Positions 49,718 through 59,043 of a DNA stretch of 64,000 nt are shown piece by piece. The stretch covers positions 124,001 to 188,000 of the forward strand of contig SUVP01000004.1 in the NCBI GenBank assembly GCA_015061945.1, in the 5' to 3' direction. The position numbers and the translations under genes were made by a program. The notes beneath the pieces were generated by a model. The model was not told the DNA's origin. It worked only from the letters and a program-made list of their open reading frames with translations, and made no database searches. The stretch comes from Opitutales bacterium (lineage in GTDB: Bacteria > Verrucomicrobiota > Verrucomicrobiia > Opitutales > Intestinicryptomonadaceae). Every line of letters starts with the position of its first letter. Position 1 is the first letter of the stretch.

Positions 49718-52537
49718 TCAAAGTTCATCTCTAATCTTCTCGACGATTTTCTCCTCGCTACGAATAGCGTTTACTGGATTTACCTTCACACTAATTTCAG
49801 GATCTTCCAACTTGCCATCTAAATGCACTTGCACCGTACTCGTTAACGGATTTATAAGCGACATCACATTTGAGACAATCGGCATCGAGAGAGATCCAAA
49901 TGGGCTTACAGCAAGCGTTGAGTCGAGCTTATCGTTTACAAAATCATAATTCGCACCGCCCTTAATTTGCATAACGGGTCCGCCCATATCGAGCTTTGTG
50001 AACTTTACCACGCCATTTGCAATTTCAAACGGACTCTGTGCATACGTCAGATTAAACGAACCGAATGGTAAACTCATTGCCGACAATGCACGTGAAAGCA
50101 TCCCAAAGAGATGCAATTTCATTAGGTCGTTATTTTCCAAAATAGCATAACCTGCACCTTGTGAATTTTCAAAATTTGCGGTACTACCTTTCAACGAAAT
50201 AGACATCGATACAACGCCATTTTCGCCTCCGTCAATGAGAGATTTTTCGTCAGATTTTTTCTTGTCATTAACTTTTTTTTCTTTGTTCTCTGGCGACCCT
50301 AACGACATCAAAAATTGAGTAAATTTTAATTGATTCATTTTGTCGGCACGAAGATTTGCGTCGAAGAGCATTGCCTTTTCAATCTTCTTTAAATCGACAA
50401 CGCCATCGGCAGTGCCACCACAAAAATCAAATTTCAGATTTTCTAATTCTGTATTTATTTTGTTGCTTCGTGCCTTAAACGATATGTTTTCAACTCGCAC
50501 CATTTCTATGCTGACACCACCGTCCGACTCAACATCGGCATTAAATATATCAGACAATTTTTTAGGGTTATTTGCGGGATTACGCAACACTGCGTTAAAT
50601 TTTAACTTCGGTGCTTTTTCAAATTTTACAACATCTAAAACTTCACGTGCATCATCGCCACCAAGAGCGATAAGTTCGAGTGGCGAAAGCGTCGAATCCA
50701 TAAAAATATTTTGTGCATAAAACGATGTTATACCATTTTTATAAAGCCAATCGAGCGACGCAGTTGCCGTACCTCCAGCCGATGATTCTATCGAAATATC
50801 ATACAAAGATATTCTGTTGGGATTGACCAACACATTCAGCCCGAACTTCGCAAAGCTTGCACCATTATACTCAGCGTTTCCGCCCGAAGCTCGTGCAAAA
50901 CACCAAATATATTCAGGAGCTCCCCAAGTCCCTTCGACATATACATCAGCGTGCGGAAAATTTTTCTCTCCATTAAACTTAAAATCTTTCATTATGCGAG
51001 TCCACCAAGGCTCCATAAAATGTGCAATCGCCATTGGTCTGACATCGCCTAACACTCGAACAATATATTGGTTGTTTGAAAAATTTTGGATAAACTCGCC
51101 GTCAATATCCCAACCTTCTGTCGTTTCAACGTGCAACTCGGTAGCACTCATCACGTTTGTATCAGATGTGTAATCAACCTTTCCACGAACAGAATCGACA
51201 GGAATATTCATAATTGTGCAGTTGCTCGTTTGAATAGTTGCATTTGCTATCGTGCGAGATGTCTTTGCGAAAAACTCTCCCTCCACATTTACGCATATAC
51301 CTGTTGGAAAATTCAACTGCTTTAATTCTGGAATATCGGCGAGTTCTTTTCGGCTCAAAATCAAGTTCGCATCGAGCAGTCCGTCGAGCGAAAACTTCAC
51401 ATCGTAATCTTTTGAAAGCCACAAGTTGCCTGCAATTTTGTATGGCAGAGAACCTACACTAACATTCCAGTCGCCATACAAATTTTCTTTGTTAAGCACA
51501 TCTTTATTTATATGTAAGCCCTCAAACTCTGTACCATCGTATGCGATTTTATTTACAGACACATCCAAATTTTCAAGAGCATAATAATCTTCTTCTATTG
51601 CGATGTCTGAATGAATCGCGATTCCGTTTAAGCTCGGGTAGCCTTCAAAAGAAAACGTATCTGCGGAAAGCTCAATATTTGAATTATTCACGCCTCCATA
51701 ATTTTTATGAGACGCCCGAAACCTTAATTTTTCGATATTCGCAAGCTTTTCATCTACTTTAATCGACGCTCCGTTTGATTCAAAAGTTAACACAATATTG
51801 TCTTCGCCATTGCCACACAATGAGAACGACAAGTTCAACATTGGCTCTGAAAATTTTGAAATATACTCTTCAATTTTCGGATATTCTACAAACAAACTAT
51901 CCCATGTTTTAGATATATCTATTTTCTCTTTTGTTTTTGATGTCGTTTTTTCTTTTGAATTAAAAGCCCCATTAAAAAGCAAATTAACATCAAAATTTTC
52001 GTTAATATATCCCGACGCTGTTATGTGCATATCGCCAAGCGATAATATCAAAGAATCGACATTCAACCACTGCCCTTCAAAATGGATATCAGTAGAAAAA
52101 TTTTTTATTATCGGCGATTCTTCCGCACCATTTAAGGTTGAACCAAGTTGTGCATCTATTATGCGAAGCGTTTTTATCGGATTACTCCCGCTCAATAGTT
52201 TCGAGAACCAAACTGACGCATAAATTTTTTTTGCTATCAGAAAATCTTTTGGAGTTCCACTAAACCGAGCTCGTACAGATTCTGCACTAATCTCGCCATA
52301 CATATTTACATAAATATGCGAGATTTTTGTTTCTACACCAAGCCTTGATATTTCCTTACATAGAGCCGTTTCAGCCCAACTGGGCAATGCAAACTTGAAA
52401 TCGCACAAAGACAAACCCCAGATTGCAAACTGCAAAAATAATGCGACAAAAAGAAAAACGTTCACCGCATACAGAGACCGCCAAAATGCGTTGATTATAA
52501 ATGTAGATACACGAAGGTCTGTACTTTTTCCGTCCAC
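49718..52537 (-). CDS. AsmA/TamB-like envelope protein
   Basis: 939 residues. One N-terminal membrane helix (about 24-46) anchors a very long, mostly beta-strand periplasmic body. The C-terminal part (MQIKGGANYDFVNDKLD, AVSPFGSLSMPIV, VHLDGKLEDPEISVKV) matches the AsmA-like C-terminal region found in bridge-like proteins thought to carry phospholipids to the outer membrane. The start codon is GTG, two bases after the DUF4340 gene's stop. It sits between the Gld-type ABC genes and lpxB, an envelope-biogenesis context. Confidence 0.8.
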   Translation of the reverse strand: MDGKSTDLRVSTFIINAFWRSLYAVNVFLFVALFLQFAIWGLSLCDFKFALPSWAETALCKEISRLGVETKISHIYVNMYGEISAESVRARFSGTPKDFLIAKKIYASVWFSKLLSGSNPIKTLRIIDAQLGSTLNGAEESPIIKNFSTDIHFEGQWLNVDSLILSLGDMHITASGYINENFDVNLLFNGAFNSKEKTTSKTKEKIDISKTWDSLFVEYPKIEEYISKFSEPMLNLSFSLCGNGEDNIVLTFESNGASIKVDEKLANIEKLRFRASHKNYGGVNNSNIELSADTFSFEGYPSLNGIAIHSDIAIEEDYYALENLDVSVNKIAYDGTEFEGLHINKDVLNKENLYGDWNVSVGSLPYKIAGNLWLSKDYDVKFSLDGLLDANLILSRKELADIPELKQLNFPTGICVNVEGEFFAKTSRTIANATIQTSNCTIMNIPVDSVRGKVDYTSDTNVMSATELHVETTEGWDIDGEFIQNFSNNQYIVRVLGDVRPMAIAHFMEPWWTRIMKDFKFNGEKNFPHADVYVEGTWGAPEYIWCFARASGGNAEYNGASFAKFGLNVLVNPNRISLYDISIESSAGGTATASLDWLYKNGITSFYAQNIFMDSTLSPLELIALGGDDAREVLDVVKFEKAPKLKFNAVLRNPANNPKKLSDIFNADVESDGGVSIEMVRVENISFKARSNKINTELENLKFDFCGGTADGVVDLKKIEKAMLFDANLRADKMNQLKFTQFLMSLGSPENKEKKVNDKKKSDEKSLIDGGENGVVSMSISLKGSTANFENSQGAGYAILENNDLMKLHLFGMLSRALSAMSLPFGSFNLTYAQSPFEIANGVVKFTKLDMGGPVMQIKGGANYDFVNDKLDSTLAVSPFGSLSMPIVSNVMSLINPLTSTVQVHLDGKLEDPEISVKVNPVNAIRSEEKIVEKIRDEL

Positions 52538-52539
52538 CT

Positions 52540-54438
52540 TTATTTCTTTTTAGGTGCAACTGCTTCAGGTTTTTTCAATTCAGAATCTTCAATAGATTTT
52601 TGCGTAAATTCAAAAATCGAATCAATCATTTCGTATTCCAAGAAAAATGTTGATGCCTTTTTTCTACTTCCGCCGTATTGAGTTAATCCGCCAACTCGTT
52701 TTGTCAAAAGCCACGATGTGCTTTCGTTTACAAGAGATTTTTCTCCACTTGGTTGACCTGCATCCACTGGTTTTTCATAATTGGCTTTTAGCTCATATAC
52801 CCAAGGATTTACCTTACCTACCGCAAGTGCCCCCTCTTCATTAAATCCACCCGAAAGATATTTACGCACTACAAATTGTTTTGCATAATCTATCATTTTT
52901 TTAGCAGCACTGCGTGTGCGAACACTCAACTTTGACAAGTCAAGCTCGCCATTTCTCATTTCCAAATTCATCAAGACTTTTCCAGTTTTCAATTCTGTCA
53001 AGACGAGAGATTTTAACTTTGCATCATTTGGCAAAGTTTCCAAAACACGCAAACGATAATCGGTTACATTTGTTTTTGCGAGTGAAACCATATTATCTGA
53101 AATACCGACGATTGCGTTAGAATCTTTTGTCTTTGCATAGACTAAATTCTTACCCCTTGAAGTATATTTCTTGCCGACAACCAAAGACAAAACGGCGTCG
53201 TCGGCATTATAAAGTGTGTAGCACAATGAGTTTGGTGTGATACCATATTTTTCGACATCTTCGCCCGGTGCATCGCTGACAAATTCTTCTACTCGTGCAG
53301 TCGACAATTTCATAAGAATTTTATTTATCTTTGTAGGATCGGCATCATATAGTACGCCCGACTCTTTACTATTTTCGTCGATAACTCCCCAAGAGCCGTC
53401 TTTACCTTTTTCAAATTTCAAAATTTTCCCAGCGTTGAAAATTGTCATATTAGAAACTTTATTCATATCAAATCTGGCGACCATTTTGTCTCGCAAGGTT
53501 GTTTGCATATTTGATAATCTATCGAGAATAGATGCGTTGAGCGTAAACACAGTCGGATTACCCTCGAGCTTTGCATACACTTGCGTTCCATTTTCAGTCT
53601 TTTTTCCCAAGAGCAAAACTTGGCGACGGTTTATACCTTCCAACGTCAAGGTTATTGGCAATGCTGAAACGTCGAAGCCTGTATTTATAGAAGTAGAATC
53701 TTTTGAAAAGCCACTTGCTGGGAGAGACAAAATATATGCGAGAAATTCTCTTACCACATTAGAATCGGCTAAAGCTACGATTGGCGTTTCAAGCTTCCAC
53801 TGCGTTCCATCACGAACAAGACCGATACGACGGAAATTTCCATTTATCAAATTACTCGATTCTTTTGATGGCAAACGAACGGAAAATCCCATTACTTCGT
53901 ATTGCGAAATATCGAAAATATTTTGGTTACGCAAACGTTCTACATCAACGACAAGCCCGTCCACAAATTCTTTATCAACTACGACAATTTTTTCGTTGTC
54001 TTCATCAAGCAGATAGATTCTTCCGCCGACAGATGTAGGCTTGCCGATTTTGAGCGTATACATCTTTTTGTCGTTCCCATATTTTATTGTATACATCGGA
54101 ACATCGAGCCCATAATCAGAAAGTTTATAATTGCGTGTCTTCAATTCAGACAATGGGAAACTTGCTCCTCTTTCCAAGAATTCAATTTGATTGCGAATTC
54201 TATTTACGGCAAAATTATTTGCACGCCAACTTATCGGCGATGTTATGTGCCAACCATTGTTTTCTAATTTTAGAATGCGAGGTTCGTTTATCCCTTTTCC
54301 AGATATTTCAATAGTTGTGAATGTAATTGTATTTGCTACACGTTGTTGCGTTGTTGCTGGTTCACGTTCGAGTAGCCACATTGATGTGAACAATGCTATG
54401 TTTGCAAAAATCAAAATTAGTGTGAGTCTGAGTCTCAT
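52540..54438 (-). CDS. DUF4340-domain membrane-anchored protein
   Basis: 632 residues: N-terminal membrane helix (about 4-23), then repeated beta-rich units of the DUF4340 type (LKLENNGWHITSPI, YTLKIGKPTSVGGRIYL, YAKLEGNPTVFTLN, LVVGKKYTSRGKNLVYAKT). Such proteins commonly follow GldF/GldG-like ABC genes in many phyla; their function is unknown. It follows the GldG-like gene by 18 bases and precedes the AsmA-like gene. Confidence 0.85.
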   Translation of the reverse strand: MRLRLTLILIFANIALFTSMWLLEREPATTQQRVANTITFTTIEISGKGINEPRILKLENNGWHITSPISWRANNFAVNRIRNQIEFLERGASFPLSELKTRNYKLSDYGLDVPMYTIKYGNDKKMYTLKIGKPTSVGGRIYLLDEDNEKIVVVDKEFVDGLVVDVERLRNQNIFDISQYEVMGFSVRLPSKESSNLINGNFRRIGLVRDGTQWKLETPIVALADSNVVREFLAYILSLPASGFSKDSTSINTGFDVSALPITLTLEGINRRQVLLLGKKTENGTQVYAKLEGNPTVFTLNASILDRLSNMQTTLRDKMVARFDMNKVSNMTIFNAGKILKFEKGKDGSWGVIDENSKESGVLYDADPTKINKILMKLSTARVEEFVSDAPGEDVEKYGITPNSLCYTLYNADDAVLSLVVGKKYTSRGKNLVYAKTKDSNAIVGISDNMVSLAKTNVTDYRLRVLETLPNDAKLKSLVLTELKTGKVLMNLEMRNGELDLSKLSVRTRSAAKKMIDYAKQFVVRKYLSGGFNEEGALAVGKVNPWVYELKANYEKPVDAGQPSGEKSLVNESTSWLLTKRVGGLTQYGGSRKKASTFFLEYEMIDSIFEFTQKSIEDSELKKPEAVAPKKK

Positions 54439-54456
54439 ATCAAAAAAGCTACATTG

Positions 54457-55935
54457 TTATCTACGTCGTGCTATGAATATTGAAATACACAATATAAGCA
54501 CACCAAATGGGATTAGTGCAAAACGCCATGCGAGTGCGATTGCATCGGCTTGCGATAGCGTCAAGGAAAAGTTCTTCAATGGTCGTGGTGGTATGTTGAG
54601 CATATTATTTTCTTCAAGCATCCAATCAACTGCATTCATTGCGAGTTTTGAATTGCCGAGTCGATTAAACCATTTATTTGCTATAAAATTTTCGTCTCCA
54701 AAAACGATAAGTTTGCCTCCAGGAATTTTCACTCCCAAGTTATCGCCACTCGAGCGAGAAGCAACCATACCAAGTGGAAGTGGACCTCTTAAATCAGATA
54801 TTCCATCAAATTGTTGAGCCCCATTGTGCATATAAGACTTCTCTGCCCAACTCATAGAGCCACTTAAAATTATTGGTGCAATTTTCAAAGTATCGTCAAT
54901 CGGCGAGCCGTCATCTTGGCGGACTGGGCGAGTTGAACCGAATTGAACAGGAGTCCCTGCGTTAGTCAAATAGCTCACAATCGGATGTGGTTCTTGAGGG
55001 AACACACGTGCGATAAGGTCGCCTGTCGAACTTTCGTAATCGCCACCGGCGTCGAGAACAAGCATATCGTCGCTCATAATTCCCCATTCATAGAAAATTT
55101 CTTCCATACCGAGCGTCGACCCCATTTCAAGAAATACGATACATTTGCCGTTTGATTTCAGCAAATATCTTCTGATTGTATCGAGTTCTTTTAGTAGGAA
55201 TGGAGACCTTGCACCAGCAATTACAATTAAATCAGCATCTGACGGAATCTCTTTTACTCCGCTTAAATCGAGCTCTTCGATTTTGTAATTACGCGAGGTC
55301 AACTGCGATGCAAATTCAGAAAGTCCACGAATATTATTTGCACTTTTTATGCTCATTTCGCCATGACCTTTTAGAAAATAAATTTTTGTCTCTTTTGTAG
55401 ACGATACATTCAAAATTGCCGAGCTAATCAAACTTTCGCCCTTAAAATCCTTCTTCATTCCGTCTTCCATTGTATAGAAATCGCGGAGTGGAATTTTTTT
55501 GTGCTTATTAGCCGATGCCACAATCACACATTCTTCTAAATCTTTACCGAAGCGTGCAACTAATTCTTCGGCACGTTTATTTTCTATAAAAGAGTTTACA
55601 AATTTTGCTCTTATCGGGGCTTTTTTTGTCGAGACATACTCGTATTGTGCGAATAATGTGTTGAAGTCTCGAATAGCTGAAGCACTTTCGCTATTTTGGC
55701 GGTTCAACGATACAACCGCATAAATTTCGATTGGTTCGTTCAGATTCTTTACATACGCCACGCTTTCTGGAGATAGAGAATTGCGTGCGTTTTCAGAAAT
55801 ATCGAAACGTACATAATGTTTCAGAGCAAGGTAATTGAGCCCGCAATAAAGTGTAATGCCCAAGACAATCTGAATCCACAGATTGATTTTGCTGATAAAT
55901 GTAGTCGTCTTAAAATCTTCAAAACGCGAGCTCAT
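54457..55935 (-). CDS. GldG-like ABC transporter auxiliary protein
   Basis: 492 residues with a membrane helix at about 20-40, a large extracytoplasmic domain (IEIYAVVSLNR, YFLKGHGEMSIKSANNIRGLSEFASQL, ADLIVIAGARSPFLLKELDTIRRYL) typical of the ABC-type auxiliary (GldG/DUF4350-like) family, and a second helix at about 470-490. It overlaps the permease stop by ATGA. In Bacteroidetes GldG works with GldA and GldF in gliding; in non-gliders the cargo is unknown. Confidence 0.85.
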   Translation of the reverse strand: MSSRFEDFKTTTFISKINLWIQIVLGITLYCGLNYLALKHYVRFDISENARNSLSPESVAYVKNLNEPIEIYAVVSLNRQNSESASAIRDFNTLFAQYEYVSTKKAPIRAKFVNSFIENKRAEELVARFGKDLEECVIVASANKHKKIPLRDFYTMEDGMKKDFKGESLISSAILNVSSTKETKIYFLKGHGEMSIKSANNIRGLSEFASQLTSRNYKIEELDLSGVKEIPSDADLIVIAGARSPFLLKELDTIRRYLLKSNGKCIVFLEMGSTLGMEEIFYEWGIMSDDMLVLDAGGDYESSTGDLIARVFPQEPHPIVSYLTNAGTPVQFGSTRPVRQDDGSPIDDTLKIAPIILSGSMSWAEKSYMHNGAQQFDGISDLRGPLPLGMVASRSSGDNLGVKIPGGKLIVFGDENFIANKWFNRLGNSKLAMNAVDWMLEENNMLNIPPRPLKNFSLTLSQADAIALAWRFALIPFGVLILCISIFIARRR

Positions 55936-56693
55936 TTGTTTCTGCTTTCTGTTACCAATGATGTTATAGCAAGCAAAACTATCGCCGTACTAAAATAGAA
56001 AAAGAATGGACGTGTATCCCACAACAATGAAATAAAATCATCAAACTGCTTGAACGACTGCACATATTCGTGCAATGCCGATATCCACGCCATTGATTCT
56101 GGCAAGGGGAATTTAGAGAGCAACCCCACCCCGATAATAATCAAAAAAAGTATGCAAAACGACAACATCCCTGCAACGAGTGTCGTACGCGTCATTGCAC
56201 TTGCAAATATACCTACTGCGATATACATCGCCCCACTTGCAAAGATAAATACATAGCCCGATACTATCTGCCCAACATCAAAAAAACGTGAATCTGACGC
56301 AAGTTGTGGCAGGTAAAACAGTGAAACAATGGGGTAGATAATTGTCATCACCCACAACAAAATGTAAAAGAAGTAGCATGCCAAAAATTTTGCAAATACT
56401 ATTTGCCATGTGCTAACTGGAGTAGTCATCATCGCTTCGAGTGTTCCAGACCGACGTTCGTCCGCCAACGTACGCATTGTAAGAAGTGGAACCATAAACA
56501 ATACTGGAACCCAAAATATCGAGAGAAAGTCGGCAATAGGTGCTTTTGCTGATGCCATACGCGATATATCAATCAGCGAAAACAAATAAACCACACCCAT
56601 AAACCCGAGAAAGAGAATACCCGCAATATACGTCGACGGCGATATTACCATCTGCCAAATTTGGTATTTCAAAAGTATCAAAAATTTCTTCAT
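55932..56693 (-). CDS. ABC-2 type permease (GldF-like)
   Basis: 253 residues, six hydrophobic segments. RTLADERRSGTLEAMMTTPVSTWQIVFAKFLACYFF is the conserved cytosolic coupling region of ABC-2 permeases. Gene order (ATPase, permease, GldG-like) and ATGA overlaps on both sides show a co-translated transporter. Substrate unknown. Confidence 0.88.
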   Translation of the reverse strand: MKKFLILLKYQIWQMVISPSTYIAGILFLGFMGVVYLFSLIDISRMASAKAPIADFLSIFWVPVLFMVPLLTMRTLADERRSGTLEAMMTTPVSTWQIVFAKFLACYFFYILLWVMTIIYPIVSLFYLPQLASDSRFFDVGQIVSGYVFIFASGAMYIAVGIFASAMTRTTLVAGMLSFCILFLIIIGVGLLSKFPLPESMAWISALHEYVQSFKQFDDFISLLWDTRPFFFYFSTAIVLLAITSLVTESRNK

Positions 56694-57733
56694 TTTTCGA
56701 CCGACTCCTTGTCGATTTCTTCTACCATTTTAGATGATTCATTTAATCCCCGAAGTTGCTCCCAACTGCGACGTGTTGCCGACATAAAGATTTCTTCAAG
56801 TGTCGGTGCCTTATATGCTACTTGACGTGGTGTTAACATTGCATCTTTTGAAAGTTCAGAAATTATCTTCGCCCCAAGGTTTGAATTTTGCGGTGCTTTC
56901 AAAACATAATCGACATATCCGTCAGCAGATTGTTCCGACGCCGACTCAATCTCAAGTTCTAATTCAGCTCGCTTAAGGACATCTTCCAAAACTTCTCTCG
57001 ACGCTTTCAAACTAACCTCGTACCTATCGTACGGGATGAAATCTTTACGCAAAGATTGCGGTGAGCCACTTGCGACAACTGTCCCTTGATTGATAATAAT
57101 CACACGATCGCAAACAAGCTCAATTTCTGGAAGAATGTGGCTACTAATAATAACACTCATCTTTCCACGAAGCGAACATATCAACTCTCGAATTGCGAGA
57201 ATTTGGTGAGGATCAAGCCCAATAGTCGGTTCGTCCAAAATAATTACGTCTGGACGTGAAAGAATTGCGTCGGCAATACCTACTCTTTGGCGGAAACCTT
57301 TTGAAAGATTGCCGATTATCTTTTTCGATGCTGTCCGTTTAAGTTGGCAAATATCCATCACTTCATCGACACGTGAACGGATTTCCGATTTTGGCACGCC
57401 CTTAATTTCTGCACGGAACTTCAGATATTCTCCAACACGTAATTCTTCGGGCAACGGATTATTTTCGGGCATAAATGCGATGTGCTTGCGTGTCATATCG
57501 GCATTATTTGCAACACTGATTCCGCAAATATGTACACTGCCAGATGTTGCAGGCATTAAGCCTGCAATGATTCGCATTGTCGTACTTTTTCCTGCACCAT
57601 TCGGACCAAGAAAACCGACAACTTCGCCACGACCAATTCTAAACGATACATTTTCAATCGCCTTCACAGAACCATAAGATTTTGTGAGGCGTCTTACTAT
57701 CACCGAATTTGGATTTTCGGAAAGCTCTTCCAT
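56690..57733 (-). CDS. ABC transporter ATP-binding protein (GldA-like)
   Basis: 347 residues from the ATG at 57733; a GTG three codons earlier is the alternative. Walker A GPNGAGKST is near residue 42, the signature is LSKGFRQRVGIADA near 135, and Walker B is VIILDEPTIGLD near 158 with SSHILPEIE after it. A C-terminal extension of about 110 residues is common in this subfamily (CcmA/GldA type). It heads a five-gene unit: ATPase, permease, GldG-like, DUF4340, AsmA-like. Confidence 0.92.
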   Translation of the reverse strand: MEELSENPNSVIVRRLTKSYGSVKAIENVSFRIGRGEVVGFLGPNGAGKSTTMRIIAGLMPATSGSVHICGISVANNADMTRKHIAFMPENNPLPEELRVGEYLKFRAEIKGVPKSEIRSRVDEVMDICQLKRTASKKIIGNLSKGFRQRVGIADAILSRPDVIILDEPTIGLDPHQILAIRELICSLRGKMSVIISSHILPEIELVCDRVIIINQGTVVASGSPQSLRKDFIPYDRYEVSLKASREVLEDVLKRAELELEIESASEQSADGYVDYVLKAPQNSNLGAKIISELSKDAMLTPRQVAYKAPTLEEIFMSATRRSWEQLRGLNESSKMVEEIDKESVEK

Positions 57734-57799
57734 TTGAAACACACCAACGACTTTCGGCGAACCAAAAGTCTATATGGATTTAAATTAAATTGCTAAATG

Positions 57800-57821
57800 G
57801 CGGATAGGTTTGTCTATCTGC
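57800..57821 (-). terminator. Possible terminator after the acyl carrier protein gene
   Basis: 8-bp stem (one G-T pair) with a 6-base loop, 15 bases after the stop codon. It is followed on the minus strand by AT-rich sequence but no clean T run. Confidence 0.4.
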
Positions 57822-57835
57822 CCACCAATTTGTTA

Positions 57836-58198
57836 TTATGCAGAAACTTTTTCTTTGATAAATTTCTTCAAATCGCCCAAAGTACGAATTTGTTGAACTT
57901 CGTCTTCGCCGATTGTTGTGTCGATTGTTTCTTCAACAGCGAGAACAATTTCCACCATTGTCAAAGAGTCGAGCTCAAGGTCATCGAGGATAATCAAAGA
58001 ATCTGGTGGGTTCACCAAAAGTTCACGTTTATCAGGTTCTACAAAGCGTGCAATAATACCAATAACAATATCGCCAACGAGGTCAATATTGCCTGTTTTA
58101 CGGAACTCTACTGCTTTTTCGATAGTTTCTGCCGAACAGCGTTTGAGTGAATCACGCAACGCCATTTCATCTTCTTGAGTAAAATTTTCAGGATTCAT
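57836..58198 (-). CDS. Acyl carrier protein with long N-terminal extension
   Basis: 120 residues. Residues about 45-120 are a standard acyl carrier fold: LDDLELDSLTMVEIVLAVEE places the 4'-phosphopantetheine serine at residue 78. Residues 1-44 are an extra helical segment (EDEMALRDSLKRCSAETIEKAVEFR) not found in the usual 78-residue AcpP. No fatty acid or polyketide genes flank it, so its partner enzymes are unknown. Confidence 0.85.
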   Translation of the reverse strand: MNPENFTQEDEMALRDSLKRCSAETIEKAVEFRKTGNIDLVGDIVIGIIARFVEPDKRELLVNPPDSLIILDDLELDSLTMVEIVLAVEETIDTTIGEDEVQQIRTLGDLKKFIKEKVSA

Positions 58199-58304
58199 AC
58201 CTTATATATGAGCACATCTGTTCAACAATTTCAACACTATATTTATAAAGAAAAATTCTTTTGATTGTTGATTTTTTTATAATTTCAAATAATGTGCGTT
58301 TTTT

Positions 58305-59024
58305 ATGAATTGTTTGCTCTTCGATACATCAGCACCTTTTTCTTTGTCGCCCGACAATCCCAAGCTTGAACACATCAAGAATGTTTTGAAGTTTGTCGGC
58401 AATGAAGAAATTTTTGCAGGTCAAAAAAACGGCAAGCTTTTCATTTGCTCGTATAATCCCTCGCCCGACGGAAGTGCTGAACTTGTGCCGATTCGAGAAA
58501 TAAACAATCCGCCCTCGATTAACGCAAGTATTGCCGTATCGTTTGCCCGACCTCAAATTGCACAACGCCTACTTTTTGAATCAGCGTGTTTTGGCGTGGA
58601 TAATCTCATCTTTTATCCCGCAACAAAGGGCGAAAAAGACTACATAAAAAGCAGTCTTTACGCAAAGGGAGAATATCAAAAATGGCTCGAAAAAGGTGCA
58701 GAACAAGCTTGTGCAACCGCAATTCCACACTTTGAATGTGCCGAAAGTATAGCCGATGCCGTCGAAAAAATAGCGAGCCTTACTCCGCCCGACACGCTGA
58801 AAATAGCACCCGATGTTTACGAAGCGACATCGTCAATTTCCTCTGCCTTATTTAATTCAAAAGACAAACACATTGCGACAATTCTCGGTAGCGAGCGTGG
58901 TTTTGACAATGCCGACAGACAACTACTACGCGACAAAAATTTCACACTTGTTTCACTCGGCAACCGCGTTCTGCGAACAGACACCGCAATTATTGCGACA
59001 CTCTCGCATATCGCTATGAGATAA
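58305..59024 (+). CDS. rsmE: 16S rRNA (uracil-1498-N3)-methyltransferase
   Basis: 239-residue SPOUT-family methyltransferase. The C-terminal knot is recognised by ATILGSERGFDNADRQLL and SLGNRVLRTDTAIIATL, which bind S-adenosylmethionine; the N-terminal part is a PUA-like RNA-binding domain. Divergent from the acyl carrier gene; a TATAAT at 58278-58283 lies at a plausible distance for its promoter but lacks a good -35. Confidence 0.92.
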   Translation: MNCLLFDTSAPFSLSPDNPKLEHIKNVLKFVGNEEIFAGQKNGKLFICSYNPSPDGSAELVPIREINNPPSINASIAVSFARPQIAQRLLFESACFGVDNLIFYPATKGEKDYIKSSLYAKGEYQKWLEKGAEQACATAIPHFECAESIADAVEKIASLTPPDTLKIAPDVYEATSSISSALFNSKDKHIATILGSERGFDNADRQLLRDKNFTLVSLGNRVLRTDTAIIATLSHIAMR

Positions 59025-59043
59025 ATTTCAACAAATAAAAAAT

